From the NCBI GenBank assembly GCA_017941505.1, contig JAGAWH010000118.1, positions 1-10,009 on the forward strand: a stretch of DNA of 10,009 bases. The letters are read 5' to 3'. Of this stretch, positions 6,169-10,009 are shown in pieces (within the stretch, counting starts at the first letter, position 1; every line of letters starts with the position of its first letter). The DNA comes from Faecalicoccus sp. GTDB taxonomy: Bacteria > Bacillota_I > Bacilli_A > Erysipelotrichales > Erysipelotrichaceae. Under the pieces are notes generated by a model that was given only the letters and a program-made list of their open reading frames with translations, made no database searches and was not told the DNA's origin. The position numbers were made by a program, and so were the translations under genes.

Positions 6169-8091
6169 TCATTGATTTAAAAATGCGATATAAGAATATT
6201 CACGTATTAAATGGCGATAGATTTCATCAATTGTCTCTCCTGCCCGAGAGTGTTTGCAGGAAGACATCACTAGTAAGCTTAACGGAACCTCCAGCGACCG
6301 AATCTCTATATTGGTGTCGGCCTTGATGGAATTGAGCATGACCTGGATGGATCCTGTATCATAAATCACTAAGACACCTTTTCCCTTATCACAGGAGATA
6401 ACCTTCTGTTTCAGCTTTTCATATGCGGTATCCATATCATCGTTCCAGGAAAGATTAAACGCATCGATATTGTGCATAGGGACCAGGTAGCGGATACTTT
6501 CAACGATAGAAGAAGCGGCCGATTCTCCATGCATAACCACCAGTGTTTCCACTTCGCTTTTTTGAGGGGTGCTCTCAAAATCAAGAGCTAAAATTAACGT
6601 GATAAAAATGGTTTCATCAATGGAAAACTTCACATTGAATTCATTTTGAATTTCCTTGATAAAGATTCGGGAGATTAAACACTCTTTATCGTATTTCTCC
6701 ATGATTTCCATAACGTTTTCGTTGGATATTCGCTGCCTCGGCTTCTTGATGATGATCGCATTATTAAGATGCAGGCATAATCCATAGTAGATCTGCTTCG
6801 AATATTTCCGTTTTAAATTCATAGCTGCCTGTGATAAAAAAGTCTTAACCAGATTTCTTAGCTTTTCTGAAACGGTTTTTTCGAGTTTAGTATCATCGAC
6901 ACCTTCTGTCAGCTGGCGGAAATAATCCTCCATATCGCCTTCAATATTGACCAGCACAAAATTATTTCTTTCCCGGTCATCCGTTGAATTTCTTAACATT
7001 TTTTTCTTATGATCCAGTCTGTGGTAAATATCGCTGTTTTTCTCTTTATTTCTGAGATAGTAAGTCTGGTCTTTTTCAAAAATATAAGTAGAAATATCTT
7101 TTCGGATTACTTTTTCCAGCTCCGGCGGAGTATACAACAATCCCCGTCTCACCATATCCGGAAAGTCAACTAATTCCAGTTTTATATTTCCCTTCTTTTT
7201 TGACTTAAGAAACGCATTCGCAATCCCAAATTGGATATCATTTTTTAGACTGTCACAGTTTTCACGGCATGGATATGCCATCAGGCACTGCATTAATTCT
7301 CTATCCACTTCAATCCGACGGTTCAGTCGTTCAGCTTCTTTTTTAAAAAACAGTTCAATCAGCTGGTATCTTTCTTCCTTACTTCTTTGATTGAGGGATG
7401 GAAGATGAATGATAAAGTTTATATACTCTTTAAATAAATCCGCTTTATTAGGATCCACGATATGGATGATTAAAATCATCTGAAGATCTTCCTCTGTGAG
7501 ATAATGCTCCATCATTTTTTCTATCAAATACGGAGATAGCTGGTCTGCGTTTTTTAACACCAATAGACCGTGATTATTTTTCCTTAAAAGCGAATTATCT
7601 CCTATCAAGATATTCTCCAGCCTCTGTTCAACATATCGAAAACAATTCATCACATAATACGGTGCGTCTTTCTTTAAGATTCCATTTGAGCATGCATATT
7701 CATACGCTTCCCTGCTGAAGCGTTGAATTCCGGTTCCTCTTTCACCAATGTATAGTATTTTAGGTATTTTCTTGGGGTAAGCTATGGCGGCCTTGGTATA
7801 TTGAATGGCCTGCTGTAAACTCGATCGACAGCCAATCAATGATACAAAACTTTGATCGTTCACTTCGGATTTAACAGTTTTGGATAAGCTGTAAAGCACA
7901 GGGCGCCCTTTGTGCTTAATTACCTTACCCTCTTCCACAAGCTGATTTAAAATAGTCGAAACATTGCTGCGCTGGATTCCAACCTGTGCTGATATAAAGC
8001 TGGTATCCAGCTTCATTTCATCATCCAATGTATTCAATCCTTTTGCGTACCTGATCATGAAATCAAATACTTTTTCTTTATTTGTTACCAT
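6169..8091 (-). CDS. LevR-type PTS-controlled transcriptional regulator with degenerate AAA+ domain
   Basis: The 640-residue protein is built like LevR/ManR-type regulators and probably controls the lac genes that follow it. An N-terminal winged helix (about 1-75) contains SFISAQVGIQRSNVSTILNQL and GKVIKHKGRPVLY. A AAA+-like region (about 83-300) has a Walker-A-like GERGTGIQ (116-123) lacking the lysine, a Walker-B-like LLVLKNAD (176-183) lacking the Asp-Glu pair, and no GAFTGA loop. A PRD (about 405-505) has the phosphorylatable His441 in LCLHLNNAI. An EIIA-Man domain (about 514-625) has His521 in VVMHGESAASS and VLVIYDTGS (573-581). LevR itself is about 940 residues with further EIIB and second PRD domains; here the protein stops after EIIA. 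The ATG at 8091 has GGAGG seven bases upstream; the longer frame would add a spurious signal-peptide-like stretch. Activity is probably set by EI/HPr and PTS phosphorylation rather than ATP-driven sigma-54 activation. Confidence 0.85.
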   Translation of the reverse strand: MVTNKEKVFDFMIRYAKGLNTLDDEMKLDTSFISAQVGIQRSNVSTILNQLVEEGKVIKHKGRPVLYSLSKTVKSEVNDQSFVSLIGCRSSLQQAIQYTKAAIAYPKKIPKILYIGERGTGIQRFSREAYEYACSNGILKKDAPYYVMNCFRYVEQRLENILIGDNSLLRKNNHGLLVLKNADQLSPYLIEKMMEHYLTEEDLQMILIIHIVDPNKADLFKEYINFIIHLPSLNQRSKEERYQLIELFFKKEAERLNRRIEVDRELMQCLMAYPCRENCDSLKNDIQFGIANAFLKSKKKGNIKLELVDFPDMVRRGLLYTPPELEKVIRKDISTYIFEKDQTYYLRNKEKNSDIYHRLDHKKKMLRNSTDDRERNNFVLVNIEGDMEDYFRQLTEGVDDTKLEKTVSEKLRNLVKTFLSQAAMNLKRKYSKQIYYGLCLHLNNAIIIKKPRQRISNENVMEIMEKYDKECLISRIFIKEIQNEFNVKFSIDETIFITLILALDFESTPQKSEVETLVVMHGESAASSIVESIRYLVPMHNIDAFNLSWNDDMDTAYEKLKQKVISCDKGKGVLVIYDTGSIQVMLNSIKADTNIEIRSLEVPLSLLVMSSCKHSRAGETIDEIYRHLIREYSYIAFLNQ

Positions 8092-8117
8092 ATGCACCTC
8101 CGCCCCTACCTGGGTAG

Positions 8118-8146
8118 ATAATAAAAAAATTAATAAACTGATACAA
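8118..8146 (-). promoter_or_regulatory. Candidate promoter close to the LevR-type gene
   Basis: On the minus strand, TTGTAT (8146-8141) and TATTAT (8123-8118) are separated by 17 bases. The -10 matches five of six consensus positions but the -35 matches only three. A transcript would have a short leader of about 20 bases before the GGAGG of the regulator gene. The weak -35 would suit an activator-dependent promoter. Confidence 0.4.
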
Positions 8147-8167
8147 ATTGAGAAAAACACTGAATTT

Positions 8168-8212
8168 TAAACACTTTGTGACTGTTTTTGCGTTCATATT
8201 TTTTAGTGTTTA
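8168..8212. repeat. 8-bp inverted repeat TAAACACT/AGTGTTTA
   Basis: TAAACACT (8168-8175) and AGTGTTTA (8205-8212) are exact inverted copies with 29 bases between. The right copy overlaps the -10 of the upstream candidate leftward promoter. Further AACACT or AGTGTT cores occur at 8156-8161 and 8362-8367. The spacing, about three to four helical turns, could suit a dimeric regulator binding two half-sites, but this is inference. Confidence 0.35.
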
Positions 8213-8237
8213 TCCGGTGTTCATCAATTGTTAACAA
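8209..8237 (-). promoter_or_regulatory. Second candidate leftward promoter under the palindrome
   Basis: On the minus strand, TTGTTA (8237-8232) and GATAAA (8214-8209) are 17 bases apart, each matching four of six consensus positions. The -35 lies inside the 20-bp palindrome, so a protein bound there would block this promoter. Confidence 0.35.
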
Positions 8238-8242
8238 TTGAT
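8223..8242. promoter_or_regulatory. Perfect 20-bp palindrome, probable operator
   Basis: The ten bases ATCAATTGTT (8223-8232) are followed by their exact reverse complement, with no central spacer. Such perfect symmetry in a divergent promoter region is typical of the binding site of a dimeric repressor. The core TTGTTAACAA resembles sites used by several families (MarR-, LacI- and GntR-type), so its protein cannot be named. It overlaps a candidate leftward -35. Confidence 0.6.
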
Positions 8243-8325
8243 TCTCAAAAAAGAATGTAAATAATAAACAGTACTTCACCTTTTGATAAAATCAGACGAT
8301 AATCATACACAATTCAACTTTTTGA

Positions 8326-8337
8326 AACATATATGTT
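8326..8337. repeat. 12-bp palindrome AACATATATGTT
   Basis: AACATATATGTT is perfectly symmetric and lies in the middle of the divergent region, away from the candidate promoter elements. Its AACAT/ATGTT arms recur in the GAACATGTTC palindrome upstream of lacF, which hints at a shared binding protein. The match is short and could be chance in AT-rich DNA. Confidence 0.3.
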
Positions 8338-8419
8338 CCTTTATTTACAATGTATCTAAGCAGTGTTCTAAAGAAAGGTAATAAAGTATCGAACAAAGGT
8401 AAAATTGACTGTGATCCAT

Positions 8420-8446
8420 AAAAAAACAGCTCTAAATAAGCTGTTT
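8420..8446 (-). terminator. Leftward intrinsic terminator in the divergent region
   Basis: AAACAGCT (8424-8431) and AGCTGTTT (8439-8446) form a perfect 8-bp stem with a 7-base loop. Read leftward, the stem runs into seven consecutive U residues (8426-8420). Read rightward there is no U-tract after the stem, so it acts on minus-strand transcripts only. No leftward gene lies upstream of it before the AraC-type gene, so what it terminates is unexplained. Confidence 0.65.
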
Positions 8447-8481
8447 GGCTAAATCATTAAGTTTCTAAAGCATATGAATTG
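8420..8481 (-). ncRNA. Possible short leftward transcript ending at the orphan terminator
   Basis: A leftward promoter candidate, TTGACT (8516-8511) and GATACA (8493-8488) with 17-base spacing, lies just upstream of the orphan terminator. Together they would yield an RNA of about 60 bases with a 3' hairpin and U-tail. No peptide with a ribosome-binding site is visible in it. It could be a small RNA, an aborted leader of the lac operon, or not be made at all. Confidence 0.2.
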
Positions 8482-8508
8482 ATTTTTTGTATCTCTTCCC
8501 TCAATAAT
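8479..8508 (+). promoter_or_regulatory. Candidate promoter of the AraC-type gene
   Basis: TTGATT (8479-8484) and AATAAT (8503-8508) are separated by 18 bases, matching four and five of six consensus positions. Transcription would begin near 8515, just ahead of the GAGGTGG ribosome-binding site (8526-8532). It faces and overlaps a candidate leftward promoter. Confidence 0.4.
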
Positions 8509-8537
8509 GTAGTCAATATAGAAGTGAGGTGGAAACA

Positions 8538-9347
8538 ATGAATGATTTACAATCTATTTTAAAAGATCTGCATGCAGTCTTCGGACTCAATATTTCTTTG
8601 TTTGATTTAGATGAAAATCTGATTGCTTCATACCCAATGGAAAACAGCCCGTTCTGTAAACTGATTAAGAGAAATCCCAAATCCAGGGAAATCTGCAGAC
8701 ATTGTGACCATGAAGCATTTGAAAGAGTAAAGAAATCAGGAGAAATAGAGATTTATAAGTGTCCGTTTCATCTATCTGAGGTCTGTGTGCCGGTTTATTC
8801 TTATGGTCATTTGGCAGGTTTTTTAATGATGGGACAGGCCCTGTCCGATTCACCGTTTGACAAAGATATTACCCATAAGCGCTCAAAACCTTATGTAGAA
8901 GATGAAGCAGATCTCAAAGAAGCGCTTAAAAAGATGCCGATTAAAACCAGTAAAGAAATTGTGGCATTTTCTACTGTTTTAGAACTATGTGCCAAATATC
9001 TAACTTCAACCAATACGATTGCGGTTCAAAATAATCACATAGCCTATGCGGCAAAAAAGTATATTATGGAGCATATGGATGAAGATATCACAATTGAAAA
9101 ATTATGTTCTGAGCTCTATTGTTCAAAAGCCTGTCTTGTCCATCATTTTAAAAATGTTTTTGATACGACCATTCATGCCTTTCTCATTGAATGCCGGATC
9201 AACAAAGCGCGTGAACTCTTAAACAACAAAGAACTCTCCATTCAACAGATTTCTTCTATGTGTGGATTTAATGATACGAGCTACTTTTCTAAAGTATTTA
9301 AAAAATCATGCCGTATTACACCAACCCAATATAGAGCTGCCGCATAA
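8538..9347 (+). CDS. AraC-family transcriptional regulator with PocR-like sensory domain
   Basis: The 269-residue protein combines a PocR-like ligand-binding domain (about 1-160) with a C-terminal AraC-type double helix-turn-helix (about 168-269). The sensory part has FGLNISLFDLDENLIASYP (15-33), a cysteine set (Cys40, Cys53, Cys56, Cys75, Cys83) and VCVPVYSYGHLAGFLMMGQ (82-100), as in PocR domains, which bind small organic ligands. The DNA-binding part has ITIEKLCSELYCSKACLVHHFK and LSIQQISSMCGFNDTSYFSKVFKK, ending TPTQYR. The ATG at 8538 sits five bases after GAGGTGG; a GTG at 8529 in the same frame falls inside that site. Transcribed away from the lac cluster and sharing its control region, it is a plausible second activator of these genes. 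The inducer is unknown. The cysteines could bind a metal or sense redox, but that is not shown. Confidence 0.88.
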   Translation: MNDLQSILKDLHAVFGLNISLFDLDENLIASYPMENSPFCKLIKRNPKSREICRHCDHEAFERVKKSGEIEIYKCPFHLSEVCVPVYSYGHLAGFLMMGQALSDSPFDKDITHKRSKPYVEDEADLKEALKKMPIKTSKEIVAFSTVLELCAKYLTSTNTIAVQNNHIAYAAKKYIMEHMDEDITIEKLCSELYCSKACLVHHFKNVFDTTIHAFLIECRINKARELLNNKELSIQQISSMCGFNDTSYFSKVFKKSCRITPTQYRAAA

Positions 9348-9354
9348 TAAATAT

Positions 9355-9378
9355 CCACCGGCTGAGCCGGTGGTTTTT
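9355..9378 (+). terminator. Strong intrinsic terminator after the AraC-type gene
   Basis: CCACCGGC (9355-9362), loop TGA, and GCCGGTGG (9366-9373) form a perfect GC-rich 8-bp stem followed by five T residues. It begins 7 bases after the stop codon and should end rightward transcription. It may also keep transcripts from entering the adjacent insertion sequence, or be part of that element's right end. Confidence 0.85.
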
Positions 9379-9443
9379 CATATGCGGGCATAGCCCTACT
9401 CTCAAAGCTGCGCTTTACAGCGCTGTGTGGTCTGCGACGAGCA

Positions 9444-9914
9444 CTATATCCGTTTTCCCGTAAACGGGTCAACTAGCTCCAGTTCCAGTTGCTCGGCTAC
9501 CTGGTCTTCTTTCAATTGATTCTTGATATATTCCTGTATTTTCTTTGTATTCTTCCCAACTGTATCCACGTAGTAGCCTCGGCACCAGAATGATCTGTTT
9601 CGATACTTATACCTTGCATTCGACCACTTCTCGTATATCATCTGGCTGCTTTTTCCCTTCAGGTATCCCATTACTCCTGAGACAGCCATCTTAGGAGTAA
9701 TCTCCAGCAACATATGGATATGGTCAGAACATACTTCTGCTTCTATTATGTTGATCCCTTTCCATTCACAAAGATCTCTTAATATCTTTCCAATTTCCAG
9801 TCTTCTGGCATCATAAAATGCTTTCCTCCTGTATTTAGGGGCAAACACGACGTGATATTTACATCTCCATTTTGTGTGTGATAGACTATGTAAGTCATCG
9901 GTATAATCGCTCAT
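9444..9914 (-). CDS. tnpA: IS200-type Y1 (HUH) transposase TnpA
   Basis: TnpA cuts and joins single-stranded DNA at the element ends through a tyrosine-DNA intermediate. The 156-residue protein is of normal length with no frameshift. The HUH motif is His65-Ile-His67 in CSDHIHMLLEI, and the catalytic tyrosine is Tyr129 in KKIQEYIKNQ. Other family features are KYHVVFAPKYRRKAF (19-33), VMGYLKGKSSQMI (81-93) and RSFWCRGYYVDTVGKN (107-122). Both catalytic motifs are intact, so the protein could be active. The ATG at 9914 follows GAGGAGG with 7 bases between, but that site lies within a long leader hairpin, which should keep translation low. No tnpB or omega-RNA-like partner gene is present in the window. 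Confidence 0.93.
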   Translation of the reverse strand: MSDYTDDLHSLSHTKWRCKYHVVFAPKYRRKAFYDARRLEIGKILRDLCEWKGINIIEAEVCSDHIHMLLEITPKMAVSGVMGYLKGKSSQMIYEKWSNARYKYRNRSFWCRGYYVDTVGKNTKKIQEYIKNQLKEDQVAEQLELELVDPFTGKRI

Positions 9915-9921
9915 GACAAAA

Positions 9922-9977
9922 CCTCCTCGTATATTTTCTCTGTAGTTTGCAGACCACAGTTACAGTATACTCGGAGG
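9922..9977 (-). promoter_or_regulatory. IS200 leader hairpin covering the tnpA ribosome-binding site
   Basis: In the tnpA leader, a 12-base arm (9966-9977) pairs with 9922-9933 in 10 of 12 positions, and an inner CTGTA/TACAG pair (9961-9965 with 9940-9944) extends the stem. The GAGGAGG Shine-Dalgarno site is inside the lower arm. In Salmonella IS200 a comparable 5' stem-loop blocks tnpA translation. The same structure may serve as the left-end hairpin recognised by TnpA. Confidence 0.6.
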
Positions 9978-10009
9978 CCTTTTCATTATCACTCCACTAA
10001 AGTTTTTCC

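Larger units (their letters stand above)
8092..8537. promoter_or_regulatory. 446-bp divergent regulatory region with no gene seen
   Basis: This AT-rich stretch separates the leftward regulator-lac cluster from the rightward AraC-type gene. It holds a 20-bp palindrome (8223-8242), a 12-bp palindrome (8326-8337), AACACT/AGTGTT repeats at 8156, 8169, 8205 and 8362, candidate promoters in both directions and a leftward intrinsic terminator (8420-8446). I found no convincing coding sequence, tRNA, good catabolite-repression (cre) site or sigma-54 (-24/-12) promoter in it. Confidence 0.7.
9380..9985 (-). mobile_element. IS200-type insertion sequence (ends approximate)
   Basis: A single Y1 transposase gene flanked by hairpin-rich non-coding DNA is the layout of IS200 elements, which lack classical terminal inverted repeats and tnpB. 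On the right-end side (low coordinates) there are GGGC-ATA-GCCC (9386-9396), AAAGC-TGC-GCTTT (9404-9416) and an overlapping GCGCT-TTAC-AGCGC (9410-9423). On the left-end side there is a long hairpin (9922-9977). TGTGGTCTGC at 9426-9435 recurs inverted at 9949-9958. No target duplication is expected for this family, so the exact ends cannot be fixed from one copy. The 24-base terminator at 9355 may lie just outside or be the true right end. Confidence 0.65.

Noticed and set aside
6110..6172. Search for a sigma-54 (-24/-12) promoter upstream of lacF, and likewise in 8092-8537
   Set aside because: No TGGC and TGC pair with proper spacing was found. This agrees with the degenerate AAA+ domain of the regulator.
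8092..8160. N-terminal extension of the LevR-type protein that looks like a signal peptide (FFSICISLLIFLLSTQVGA)
   Set aside because: It lies upstream of a strong GGAGG site that positions the ATG at 8091. The region also carries promoter-like elements, and a DNA-binding regulator should not be exported.
8180..8196. Possible catabolite-responsive (cre) element, TGAACGCAAAAACA on the minus strand
   Set aside because: At least three conserved cre positions mismatch, including the central CG placement, so it is not supportable without comparative data.
8529..8531. GTG start for the AraC-type regulator
   Set aside because: The GTG is part of the GAGGTGG ribosome-binding site, which is correctly spaced for the ATG at 8538.
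9281..9472. Leftward 63-codon frame between tnpA and the AraC-type gene
   Set aside because: It overlaps both genes and the terminator hairpin, has no ribosome-binding site and has unlikely composition.
1..10009. CRISPR array, tRNA, rRNA, phage genes or defence system
   Set aside because: No regularly spaced direct repeats, no tRNA- or rRNA-like stretch, and no phage or defence gene was recognised; the coding space is accounted for by sugar metabolism, two regulators and one IS200.

Overview
The window looks like a carbohydrate-utilisation locus from a low-to-moderate GC member of the Bacillota (Firmicutes). The Shine-Dalgarno sites are strong AGGAGG types, the lac proteins closely resemble those of staphylococci, lactococci and streptococci, and the main regulator carries PTS domains. 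The regulator is not the LacR or LacT usual in those genera, so a gut Erysipelotrichia- or Clostridia-like host is a reasonable but unproven guess.

Bases 1-8091 hold one leftward cluster. In transcription order it contains a PTS-controlled LevR-type regulator (8091-6169), lacF (EIIA-Lac), lacE (EIICB-Lac), lacG (6-phospho-beta-galactosidase), lacA and lacB (galactose-6-phosphate isomerase), a GatZ/KbaZ-family gene, and the 5' part of a DUF4867-like gene that runs off the left edge. LacF, LacE, HPr and EI import lactose as lactose-6-phosphate. LacG splits this to glucose and galactose-6-phosphate, and LacAB makes tagatose-6-phosphate. The usual lacC (kinase) and lacD (aldolase) are not in the window. 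A GatZ/KbaZ-type protein occupies that place, which raises the idea that tagatose-6-phosphate is either cleaved with a GatY-type partner after phosphorylation or epimerised directly to fructose-6-phosphate.

Bases 8092-8537 are a 446-bp divergent regulatory region. It contains a perfect 20-bp palindrome overlapping a candidate -35, a second 12-bp palindrome, repeated AACACT/AGTGTT motifs, candidate promoters in both directions, and a clear leftward intrinsic terminator with nothing obvious upstream to terminate.

Bases 8538-9347 encode a rightward AraC-family regulator with an N-terminal PocR-like sensory domain. It is followed by a strong hairpin terminator. The right end (about 9380-9985) is an apparently intact IS200-type element with a single Y1 (HUH) transposase gene. 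Its Shine-Dalgarno site is buried in a long leader hairpin.

The two regulators in this window, one with PTS domains and one with a ligand-binding domain, suggest double control of lactose use. The control logic, the alternative end of the tagatose pathway and the unexplained terminator are the parts most worth following up.
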